Assembly: GCA_042691655.1 (NCBI GenBank)
Contig: CP170506.1
Location: 5,560,389-5,624,388 of the forward strand
Source of the DNA: UBA695 sp042691655
GTDB lineage: Bacteria; Verrucomicrobiota; Verrucomicrobiia; Chthoniobacterales; Chthoniobacteraceae
Length of the DNA: 64,000 nt
Direction: 5' to 3'
The translations under genes were made by a program, and so were the position numbers. The notes under the pieces are model-generated. The model made no database searches, had not been told where the DNA came from, and was given only the letters and a program-made list of their open reading frames with translations. Below, in pieces: positions 33,719-41,633 of this stretch; within the stretch, counting starts at the first letter, position 1; each line of letters opens with the position of its first letter.

Positions 33719-36700
33719 TCATTCCGCGTGGGCGGGTTGAGGCTCCGGGTGGCGCGCGGGCCGCAGCCACCGGGCCAGGCGGTCCATGTAAAGGTAGATG
33801 ACCGGCGTGGTGTAGAGGGTGATGAATTGCGAAAGGATCAGCCCGCCCAGGATCGAGATGCCCATCGGGCGGCGCAGCTCGGAGCCGGTGCCCGTTTCCA
33901 GCGCCAGCGGCAGCGCGCCCAGCAGCGCCGCGAAGGTCGTCATCATGATGGGCCGGAAGCGCAGCAGGCACGCCTGGTAGATCGACTCCTCCGGCTTGAG
34001 GCCCTGCTCTCGCTCGGCCTCCAGGGCGAAGTCGATCATCATGATGGCGTTCTTTTTCACGATGCCGATCAGGAGGATGATGCCGATTAACGCGATGAGC
34101 GAAAGCTCCGTGCGGCAGATCATCATGGCCAGCAGCGCGCCCACGCCTGCCGAGGGAAGGCTGGAGAGAATGGTGATCGGGTGGATGTAGCTTTCGTAGA
34201 GGACGCCCAGGACGATGTAGATGACGACGATGGCCGCGAGGATCAAGAGCGGTTCGCTGGCCAGCGAGGACTGGAACTCCGCCGCGCTGCCCGAGAAGGT
34301 GGTGACGATGGTTTCCGGCAGGCCGATCTCCTTTTGCGCTTTCTGGATCGCCTCGACCGCCGCGCCAAGCGAGCTGCCCGGGCGGATGTTAAACGAGAGC
34401 GTGACGGCTGGGAACTGCGCCTGGTGAATGATGGTCAAGGGGGCGCTGACGGTCTTCAGCGTGGCAAAGGCGCTGAGCGGCACCATCTGGCCGCTGCTCG
34501 ATTTTACGTAAACGTGCGCGAGGGCGTCTTGCGTGAGCTGGAAGCCGGGTTGCAGCTCCAGAATGACCCGGTATTGGTTGAGCTGCGTGAAGATGACCGA
34601 GACCTGCCGCTGACCGAAGGCGTCGTAGAGCGTCTGGTCGATGGCGTCGGGTAGGATGTTGAGCCGCGCGGCTTTGTTGCGGTCCACTTTGATGGCTACT
34701 TGCAGGCCGCCAGATTGCTGGTCGCTGGCGACGTCGGAAAGCTCCGGCAGCGTCTTCATTTTCGCCAGCAGCGCCGGGGCCCAGTCGGCCAGCTCGGCTT
34801 CGTCGGCGTCCTGGAGCGTGTACTGGTATTGCGTGCGGCTCACGCGGCTGTCGATCTGCACATCCTGCACCGCCTGCATGGAAAGCGTGATGCCGGGGAC
34901 GTTTTTGGTGGCTTCGCGCAGCCGGGCGATGATCTCGTCGGCCCCTTCCTTGCGGCGGTCGCGCGGCTTGAGGGCGATGTAGAGCTTGCCGGTGTTGACG
35001 GTGGCGTTCACGGTGCCCGCGCCGACGAACGAGGCGACATTGACGACGTCCGGGTCGCGCTGGACGATCTCCGCGATGGCCTTTTGGCGCGAGGCCATGC
35101 CGGTAAACGAGATGGACTGCTCGGCATCGGTCACGCCGATGATGAGGCCGGTATCCTGCTGCGGGAGCAGGCCCTTGGGGATGACGGCGTACATCCAGAC
35201 GGTGAGGACCAGCGTGGCGATGGCTACGAAAAGCGTGAAGCGTTGATGGGCGAGCACCCACTTGAGGCCCCGTTCGTAGGCATGGAGCAGCCCGTCAAAA
35301 AGCCCCTCGGTGAATTGGAAAAACCGCCCGTGCTTCTCGTCGGCCTCAGCTTTAAGGAGGCGCGAGCACATCATGGGCGTCAAGGTCAGCGAGACGACCG
35401 CCGAGACGGCCACGGCGATGGAAAGCGTGATGGCGAACTCACGGAAGAGCCGCCCCACCACGCCCGTCATAAAGAGCAGCGGGATGAATACGGCGATCAG
35501 CGAGACGCTCAGCGAAATGACCGTGAAGCCGATCTGCTTGGCTCCCTTGAGCGCGGCGTCCATCGGCGTGTCGCCCGCCTCGATGTAGCGGACGATGTTC
35601 TCGATCATCACGATGGCGTCGTCGACCACGAACCCGGTGGAGATGGTCAGCGCCATGAGCGAGAGGTTATCCAGGCTGAAGCCGATCAACTGCATGACCC
35701 CGAAGGTGCCAATGACCGCCAGCGGCAGCGCCACACTGGGGATGACCGTGGCCCAGAATTTCCGCAGGAAAATGAAGATCGTCATGACGACCAAGACGAC
35801 GGTGAGGACCAGCGTGAACTGCACATCGGAGACCGAGGCGCGGATCGTCTCGGTGCGGTCGATGAGCGTGTGGATCTGGACGGAGGGGGGGATGGAGGCG
35901 CGCAGGCGGGGGAGGAGCGCTTTAACGCGGTCGGCGGTCTCGATGATGTTCGCGCCTGGCTGGCGCTGGATGTCGAGGATGACGGCCGGTTTGCTGCCGA
36001 CCCAGCCCGCCATGCGGACGTTCTCCACGTTGTCGACCACCTCGCCGATGTCCTGGAGCCGGATGGGCGAGCCGTTGCGGTAGGCGACGATGATCGGCTT
36101 GTACTCGGCGGCGGAAAAGACCTGGTCGTTGACGCCGATGGAGTAGGCCTGGCGGGCGCCGTCAAAGCTCCCCTTGGGGTTGTTGACGTTGTTCTGCGTC
36201 AGCGCCGTGCGGATTTCCTCCAGGCTGATGCCGTAGTTGGCGATGGCCCCGGGGTTGATGCGCACGCGCACGGCGGGCTTCTGGTTGCCCTCGATGGTTA
36301 CGAGGCCGACGCCGGTGACTTCGCTCAATTTCTGCGCCAGCACGGTGTCGGCGATGTCGTTGACTTTCTCCAGCGGCAGGATGTCAGACGTGATGGCCAG
36401 CGTCAGGATGGGGGTGTCGGCGGGGTTGACCTTGTTGTAGGTCGGCGGGTTGGGCATCGACTTGGGCAGTACGCCGTTGGCGGCGTTGATGGCGGCCTGG
36501 ACGTCCTGCGCGGCGGAGTCGATGTCGCGGTCGAGGTTGAACTGGAGGGTGATGGTCGAGTTCCCAAACGAGCTCGATGAATTCATCATGGCCAGGCCGC
36601 TGATCTGGCCGAATTGGCGCTCCAGCGGCGTGGTGACCGAGGAGGCCATCACCTCGGGGCTTGCGCCGGGGTACTGGGTGGTGACCTGGATGGTGGGAAA

Positions 36701-36823
36701 ATCGACGGCGGGTAGCGCCGAGATCGGCAGCATGGAGTAGCCCAGGAGCCCCATGATGATGACCCCCACCATCAGGAGCGACGTGGCGATCGGGCGTCGG
36801 ATGAACGGCTCGGAGATGTTCAC
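33719..36823 (-). CDS. RND efflux pump subunit, MdtB-like
   Basis: Encodes 1034 aa, homologous to the next gene along its length. The relay motif is STGFVVDDAIVMIEN. N-terminal start MNISEPFIRRPIATSLLMVG is the standard RND opening; the partner begins MNLSEPFIKRPVGTSLLAIG. It lies 7 nt from the downstream pump gene and 6 nt from the adaptor, so one transcript is certain in practice. Confidence 0.93.
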   Translation of the reverse strand: MNISEPFIRRPIATSLLMVGVIIMGLLGYSMLPISALPAVDFPTIQVTTQYPGASPEVMASSVTTPLERQFGQISGLAMMNSSSSFGNSTITLQFNLDRDIDSAAQDVQAAINAANGVLPKSMPNPPTYNKVNPADTPILTLAITSDILPLEKVNDIADTVLAQKLSEVTGVGLVTIEGNQKPAVRVRINPGAIANYGISLEEIRTALTQNNVNNPKGSFDGARQAYSIGVNDQVFSAAEYKPIIVAYRNGSPIRLQDIGEVVDNVENVRMAGWVGSKPAVILDIQRQPGANIIETADRVKALLPRLRASIPPSVQIHTLIDRTETIRASVSDVQFTLVLTVVLVVMTIFIFLRKFWATVIPSVALPLAVIGTFGVMQLIGFSLDNLSLMALTISTGFVVDDAIVMIENIVRYIEAGDTPMDAALKGAKQIGFTVISLSVSLIAVFIPLLFMTGVVGRLFREFAITLSIAVAVSAVVSLTLTPMMCSRLLKAEADEKHGRFFQFTEGLFDGLLHAYERGLKWVLAHQRFTLFVAIATLVLTVWMYAVIPKGLLPQQDTGLIIGVTDAEQSISFTGMASRQKAIAEIVQRDPDVVNVASFVGAGTVNATVNTGKLYIALKPRDRRKEGADEIIARLREATKNVPGITLSMQAVQDVQIDSRVSRTQYQYTLQDADEAELADWAPALLAKMKTLPELSDVASDQQSGGLQVAIKVDRNKAARLNILPDAIDQTLYDAFGQRQVSVIFTQLNQYRVILELQPGFQLTQDALAHVYVKSSSGQMVPLSAFATLKTVSAPLTIIHQAQFPAVTLSFNIRPGSSLGAAVEAIQKAQKEIGLPETIVTTFSGSAAEFQSSLASEPLLILAAIVVIYIVLGVLYESYIHPITILSSLPSAGVGALLAMMICRTELSLIALIGIILLIGIVKKNAIMMIDFALEAEREQGLKPEESIYQACLLRFRPIMMTTFAALLGALPLALETGTGSELRRPMGISILGGLILSQFITLYTTPVIYLYMDRLARWLRPARHPEPQPAHAE

Positions 36824-36829
36824 GGGGAA

Positions 36830-38176
36830 TTAGGGTTCCGCGTCTGCGTCGGCGTTCCGGGAGGACTTTTCAAGCCGCACGCGGGAATTGGCCTGCAAGC
36901 GATACTGGCCTTCGAGGACGACCTGCTCGCCGGGCTTAAGGCCGGAGTCGATGAGCGCCTGGCCGTCCTGGATGAGCGCCACTTTGACGGGGCGCACTTC
37001 GACGGCTAGCTCGGGGCCGCCCGCGCCGGGGGCCGCTCCGCCGGAAGGGGCCGCCGATGGGCTCGGGGAGGCGGCGGGCTTTTCGCCATGGCTGCCGTGC
37101 GCGCTGCCTTTGGCGATGACGAAGGCGAATTCGCCATTGGGCCCGCGCTGGATGACGGCGGCCGGGACGACCACGGCGTTTTTGCGCGTGGAGAGGAGCA
37201 GCCGGGCATTGACGAATTGGCCGGGCCAGAGCTTCAGATCGTCGTTGGGGAAGACGGCTTTTAGCTTGATGGTGCCGGTGGTCGAGTCGATGGCGTTGTC
37301 GAAAACCGAGAGCGTTCCGTTGCCGAGCGCCGGGCCGTCGTTGCGGTCGACGGCGACGACCGGGAGGGGCGCTTTGGCCATTTCCTCGCGCACGGCGGGC
37401 AGGTTCTGCTGCGGCAAGGTGAAGATGACGGTGATCGGGTGGAGCTGCGTGACCTCGACGAGCCCCGTCGTGCCGGAAGCGTAAATGATGTTGCCCGGGT
37501 CGATCTGGCGCAGGCCGACGCGGCCCTCGATGGGTGAGGCGAGCGTGGTGTAGGCGAGTTGGACGCGGGCGCTCTGCACGGAGGCCTCATCCGCGCTGAC
37601 GGCCGCTTCATCCTGGGCGACCAGGGCCTTTTGAGTGTCGTAGGTTTGCTGCGAAGTGGCCTTGCGGGGCAGCATCTCGGCGTAGCGGGCGAGGTCGAGT
37701 CGGGCATTGGCCAGCGTGGCCTCGTCCTGGCGCTTTTTGGCTTCCGCCTGAGCGAGGGTAGCGAGGTACGGCGCGGGGTCGATCTTGGCGAGCACGTCGC
37801 CCGCCTTGACAAGCTGCCCCTCGGTAAAGGCGACCTGCACGAGCTGGCCGTCCACGCGCGGGCGGATCGTCACGGTGTTAAGCGCCTGGACCGTGCCCAG
37901 GCCTTCAAGGTAAATGGGAAGGTCTTTTTGCACCACGGGCGTGGCCACGACGGGCACCACTCCCATTCCGGGGCGGAACGCGCCCTTGCCGCCGCCCGGA
38001 CCGCCTGCCGAGGAGGCGCTTTGGCCGGGGCCTCGGAAATGCCAGTAGCCCAGGGCCGCGATGGCCACGATGATGAAGCTCCAGCGGACGAGGTGGCGTT
38101 TCCACGGTGGCGCAAGTTTCTCCGGTACCGAGCCGGGGAGATTCGAGGGCTTCTCGGAAATTGGATGTTGAAGCAT
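36830..38176 (-). CDS. RND membrane fusion (adaptor) protein, MdtA-like
   Basis: Encodes 448 aa. A single N-terminal membrane helix (about 31-45, LVRWSFIIVAIAALGYW) anchors it; the rest is periplasmic. Lipoyl-like halves (VRPRVDGQLVQVAFTEGQLVKAGDVLAKIDP and LASPIEGRVGLRQIDPGNII), a coiled-coil hairpin and the beta-barrel follow. The Ala/Pro/Gly/Ser-rich stretch near 365-390 is a family-atypical insertion. It connects the pump to an outer-membrane channel. Confidence 0.93.
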   Translation of the reverse strand: MLQHPISEKPSNLPGSVPEKLAPPWKRHLVRWSFIIVAIAALGYWHFRGPGQSASSAGGPGGGKGAFRPGMGVVPVVATPVVQKDLPIYLEGLGTVQALNTVTIRPRVDGQLVQVAFTEGQLVKAGDVLAKIDPAPYLATLAQAEAKKRQDEATLANARLDLARYAEMLPRKATSQQTYDTQKALVAQDEAAVSADEASVQSARVQLAYTTLASPIEGRVGLRQIDPGNIIYASGTTGLVEVTQLHPITVIFTLPQQNLPAVREEMAKAPLPVVAVDRNDGPALGNGTLSVFDNAIDSTTGTIKLKAVFPNDDLKLWPGQFVNARLLLSTRKNAVVVPAAVIQRGPNGEFAFVIAKGSAHGSHGEKPAASPSPSAAPSGGAAPGAGGPELAVEVRPVKVALIQDGQALIDSGLKPGEQVVLEGQYRLQANSRVRLEKSSRNADADAEP

Positions 38177-38235
38177 GTGGATCTCGGGTGGTGTTGGGCG
38201 AAAGTTTAGGACGAATCCGGGCGCTTACAAGTTGC

Positions 38236-38261
38236 ATTTTTTGTCAGTTGTCACCAAAATT
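38236..38261. promoter_or_regulatory. Candidate operator between mdtA-like and tetR genes
   Basis: ATTTTTTGTCA (38236-38246) and TCACCAAAATT (38251-38261) form an imperfect inverted repeat (8 of 11 positions) in the 95-nt divergent gap, 11 nt before the tetR ATG. Such palindromes are the usual binding sites of divergently encoded TetR regulators. Confidence 0.4.
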
Positions 38262-38271
38262 AGGGCAACGC

Positions 38272-38871
38272 ATGTCACCTGAAGCTGCCAAAGAATCTCC
38301 GACCCGCCACCTGATTGTTCAGGCGACGCGCTCGCTGGTGAGCCAGTACGGAGAGGAAAAGGTGACGGTGGTGGACGTGGCGCGCTCGCTCGGGATGTCG
38401 CACGCCAATGTGTACCGGTTTTTTCGCTCGAAGGCCGAGATTCTCGATGCGGTGATGGACGAATGGTTGGCCGACGTGGAGGGGTTCATCAAGAGCGTGG
38501 CCGCGCGGCCCGGCACGGTGCCGGAACGCTTGGAGGCGGTGACGCTGGCGATCTACCGGCGCCGACGCTCCAAGTATGAAAAGGACCCGAAGATGTTTCT
38601 CGCCTTCCGGAAGGTGATCGAGGCCCGGCCCGACGCCATTGCCAAACGGAGAAAGGCGCTTTTCGACGTTTTCCGGGAGATTTTCGAGCAGGGGATCGAG
38701 TCCGGGGTGTTCGCCCCCATCGATCCGGTGGATGCCGCGATGATTTTTGAAGACGCCACGGCGAGTTTTGTGCATCCGCTTTCGATCCCCAGGCATCCGG
38801 CTGCCCCAAGGGAGGAGCGGCTCAAGCGGGTGATCCACGTCCTCATCGCGGGGCTCTCGGCGCGGGAGTAG
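38272..38871 (+). CDS. TetR-family regulator of the RND operon
   Basis: Encodes 199 aa from ATG at 38272; the frame is open upstream into the adaptor gene on the other strand. The helix-turn-helix is GEEKVTVVDVARSLGMSHANVYRFFRSKAEILDAV. It is transcribed away from the pump operon with a short shared control region, the usual layout for a local repressor of efflux genes. Its stop is 5 nt before the next mosaic repeat. Confidence 0.88.
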   Translation: MSPEAAKESPTRHLIVQATRSLVSQYGEEKVTVVDVARSLGMSHANVYRFFRSKAEILDAVMDEWLADVEGFIKSVAARPGTVPERLEAVTLAIYRRRRSKYEKDPKMFLAFRKVIEARPDAIAKRRKALFDVFREIFEQGIESGVFAPIDPVDAAMIFEDATASFVHPLSIPRHPAAPREERLKRVIHVLIAGLSARE

Positions 38872-38875
38872 GGGG

Positions 38876-39281
38876 TAATACCGCGTCTGGTGATCAATGA
38901 GCTTTTAGCGATGACAGGCTAGGCAATTTAGGCAGGATTTTGAGGATTAACAAGATTACGCCGACAGCCTGCGAGAGAGGATTGGCACCCGGGAAACCCA
39001 GTCTGAAAAATCCTGTAAATCCTATTAATCCTAAGCCGAAAATAGGTGTCCTAGAAAAAAGGCAGAGGGCTCACGCAAAGACGCAAAGGCGCAAAGAAAG
39101 GCAGGACTCTTTGCGCCTTTGCGTCTTTGCGTGAGAATAGAATTTCCCCTTTTTCATGCCGCGTGCAGCCCCGTATGCGGGGAATGGGGATCTGTCTAAA
39201 AAAAGCCTGGCTTCTCCGCTCACAAACCGACAGGACTCACCCAAAAAGCTCCTGTTCATCCTGTCTAGAGACTCTTTTTAA
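38876..39281. repeat. Mosaic intergenic repeat, copy 3 (modules A - B - C - D)
   Basis: It spans the gap between the convergent tetR and araC genes and reaches into the araC stop codon (39278-39280). Modules: A 38876-38928, B 38942-39033, C 39036-39197 in direct orientation, D 39198-39281. Module C keeps the AAATAGGTGTCCTAG start, the CGCAAAG/CTTTGCG hairpin and the GGGGATCTGTCT end seen in the other copies. In copy 2 module C lies between A and B and is inverted, so it has moved relative to the rest. Confidence 0.85.
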
Positions 39282-40144
39282 GCCGGGTTGAAACGTTCGC
39301 GGAACTGCGCGGTCGTGTAGCCGGTTTTTTTCCGGAACTGGCGGTAGAAGAAATAGGGTGAGGTGTAGCCGAGTTGCTGCGCGATCTCGGTGGCGGGCTT
39401 GGCCGTTTCCAGCAAGAGGACCTTGGCCTGTTCGATCCGCTCGTGGATCTGGTAGCGCCGGGGACTTTCGCCGACGCATGCCTTGAAGCTGTGGGCGAAG
39501 TGGGAGGTGCTCATGAAGGTTCGCCGGGCCAGCTTTTCGAGCGCCATGCCCGCCGAGACGTTTTCCTGGAGGAGCGAGGCGGCGAGGCGGATCTGGTCGC
39601 GCACGTTGCTCTCGGGTTTTTTCGTGGCGCTGCCCCGGACGGCCCGGCGCAGTTTCACGATAAACTCCACGAGGTAAGCGCCGAGCATCATTTGCGAATC
39701 GGGCTCCTGCAGGGCGAACTCGGCGCAGATCCGGTTAAAGAGGGCCACGAATTCCGCTTTTTGCGGCAGGTTCAGGACGGGGCAGCGGTTCCGCGTGCGA
39801 GGGAATTCCAGGTGCGAATTGGAGAGCTCCTCGGGCCGGAAGCGGTAGACGAAAAACGATATGGTGCGGGTCCCGGCGTATTCGCCGTGGGCCTCGCCGG
39901 GCCGGAAGACGATGAGGTCGCCCGCCTCGGCACGGTATTCCCGGCCCTCGACCCACAATTCGCGCACACCTTTAGTAATATAGAGCAGTTCGTAATGCCG
40001 ATGGTAGTGCAGATAGTGCTCCGGGTGGGCGGGGCGCGGCGCCTGCGGGAGCGCGGTCATCGCGAAAATGGGTTCGGAGCTGTAGTCCTCCAACGCTGGC
40101 GGCGGGATGGAGACGGCCAAGGATTTGGGATTCACTTTTCGCAT
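39278..40144 (-). CDS. AraC-family regulator with cupin sensor domain
   Basis: Encodes 288 aa. The N-terminal cupin (HYLHYHRHYELLYITKGVRELWVEGREY, with RPGEAH) binds a small ligand, probably a sugar. Two C-terminal HTH motifs follow: LARRTFMSTSHFAHSFKACVGESP and EIAQQLGYTSPYFFYRQFRKKTGYT. No gene next to it gives away the target; the TPR gene upstream on the same strand may be co-transcribed. Confidence 0.9.
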   Translation of the reverse strand: MRKVNPKSLAVSIPPPALEDYSSEPIFAMTALPQAPRPAHPEHYLHYHRHYELLYITKGVRELWVEGREYRAEAGDLIVFRPGEAHGEYAGTRTISFFVYRFRPEELSNSHLEFPRTRNRCPVLNLPQKAEFVALFNRICAEFALQEPDSQMMLGAYLVEFIVKLRRAVRGSATKKPESNVRDQIRLAASLLQENVSAGMALEKLARRTFMSTSHFAHSFKACVGESPRRYQIHERIEQAKVLLLETAKPATEIAQQLGYTSPYFFYRQFRKKTGYTTAQFRERFNPA

Positions 40145-40202
40145 CGGAATCGAAAAAATAGTGCATTCCAGCCGCCGGGGCGAGCGCTTTTAAAAAAGCA
40201 CG

Positions 40203-40694
40203 CTAACCAGCCGGTTCAGGGCTGTCCCAGAGGGGCTTGAGGTCTTCGTCTTCGCGGGCCATCGGTTTCATTTCTGGCGCGAGGCGCAGGGCGATGTCGA
40301 GGAATTGCCGGGCCACGCCGAGGTCGCCCAACTGACAGGCGTAGCAGGCGAGGTTGTAGGGGATGATCGCTTCGGTGGGGAAGCGGTCGAGCGCGTCCAT
40401 CAGAATGGCGCGGGCGGCTTCGATCGATTCGGCGCGGCGTGTGGCGTAGGCCAGCGAGACGATCCAGTGAAAGCTCCCCGGATCGAGCGCCGCGAGCTTG
40501 TGGGCCGCCGCTTGCATGGCCGCCCAGCGCTGCTCCTCCTGGTAGATGGACAGGCGCACCACCAGGACCTCCGGAGCGGCGGCGAGGGCGGGGCTCATTT
40601 TCGCAAGCTCCGCTTCGGCATCCTTAAACATCCCGAGGCCCAGGAACCCTTCGGCCCGGTTGAGGTAAGGCTGATCGTCGGCGGAGATGGACAT
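40203..40694 (-). CDS. TPR-like helical repeat protein
   Basis: Encodes 163 aa from ATG at 40694 (MSISADDQPYLNRAEG); an earlier in-frame ATG at 40745 is less likely. Helix-turn-helix pairs with the TPR pattern are visible: YLNRAEGFLGLGMFKDAEAELAKM, AIIPYNLACYACQLGDLGVARQFLDIALRLAPE. Such repeats bind other proteins. No signal peptide. It lies between two AraC genes with no clear partner. Confidence 0.75.
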   Translation of the reverse strand: MSISADDQPYLNRAEGFLGLGMFKDAEAELAKMSPALAAAPEVLVVRLSIYQEEQRWAAMQAAAHKLAALDPGSFHWIVSLAYATRRAESIEAARAILMDALDRFPTEAIIPYNLACYACQLGDLGVARQFLDIALRLAPEMKPMAREDEDLKPLWDSPEPAG

Positions 40695-40746
40695 ATGGCG
40701 GGGAGAATCCTCTATTCGCGCTGCGTTTTCAAGCGGCATACCCACT

Positions 40747-41574
40747 TCAGTGGCGCTGGTTGAGCTTGCGGTATTCGAGAGGTGTTAATCCCAGGCGATG
40801 CTTGAAGGCGTGGCAGAAGGCGCTCGCGCTGGAAAAGCCGCACTCGGTGGCGATTTGCTTGAGTGGTCGGTCGCTCCCGGCCAGGCGCTCGCGGGCGATT
40901 TTCATATAATGGCGCAGCGCGAGTTCGTGCGGCGTGGCCTGGAGGGTTTCGCGGCAGACTTCGTGCAAATGCGCCACCGACCAGCCGACATGCCGGGCGA
41001 GGTCGCGCAGCGAGGCCGGGCGCTGTTCGATCAATTCGAGCGCCTGGCGCAATTTCTCCGGCAGCCGGGAGCGCCCGCTGGTCTGCTCCCACAGCCGCGC
41101 CTGGAATAGCAGGCGCCCGTAGGTGTAGGCGAGCAGCGCGTGGCGCTCGAAGCGGTCGTCCACATACGCCCGCACCGTTTCCGTGATGAACGCTTCGATC
41201 GCCTCGAGGTCGCGCCACCAGGTGAGCCGGGGGACGCGTCGGCGGCCCCGGTTGCGCGGCGCTTGAAACACGGCGTTGAGGCAGCGGTAGGGGGCCTCGG
41301 GATCGCTGCGCGAAATCGTCTGATCCCCCTCGTGGTGCCAGAGCACAGCGCCAGCGGTGACCTCGGCCTCCTGGTCCCCGATGACCACCCAGCCGCGCCC
41401 CCCCGTGACCACCTCCACGCGTTCCATTCGGGGCGGAATCCTTACGAAGGCGGGAACCTCCATTGCCGGATGGTGATAATACCCAATAGTCACGATTTGG
41501 CTCGGGGGAGCCAGGGGCGACGTCTGATCAACTAATCCGATGTTTTCGACATGGTTTTGTTTTGAAACGCGCAT
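40747..41574 (-). CDS. AraC-family regulator, probable regulator of the GH2 mannosidase
   Basis: Encodes 275 aa. Cupin N-terminus (AMEVPAFVRIPPRMERVEVVTGGRGWVVIG) followed by two HTH motifs (LARHVGWSVAHLHEVCRETLQATP and QIATECGFSSASAFCHAFKHRLGLTPLEYRK). It is divergent from the beta-mannosidase gene with only 59 nt between the starts, so it probably controls that gene. Its start may lie slightly downstream, since the N-terminus overlaps the mannosidase control region. Confidence 0.9.
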   Translation of the reverse strand: MRVSKQNHVENIGLVDQTSPLAPPSQIVTIGYYHHPAMEVPAFVRIPPRMERVEVVTGGRGWVVIGDQEAEVTAGAVLWHHEGDQTISRSDPEAPYRCLNAVFQAPRNRGRRRVPRLTWWRDLEAIEAFITETVRAYVDDRFERHALLAYTYGRLLFQARLWEQTSGRSRLPEKLRQALELIEQRPASLRDLARHVGWSVAHLHEVCRETLQATPHELALRHYMKIARERLAGSDRPLKQIATECGFSSASAFCHAFKHRLGLTPLEYRKLNQRH

Positions 41575-41633
41575 TAAGGAGGAGGATAAGTGGATTCATC
41601 GTAGTTTTAAACAATTTACTTTCCAAACTCCCG

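Noticed and set aside
34700..36580. 626-aa ORF antisense to the MdtB-like gene
   Set aside because: Low-complexity Asp/Gly/Arg shadow of codon bias in the pump gene.
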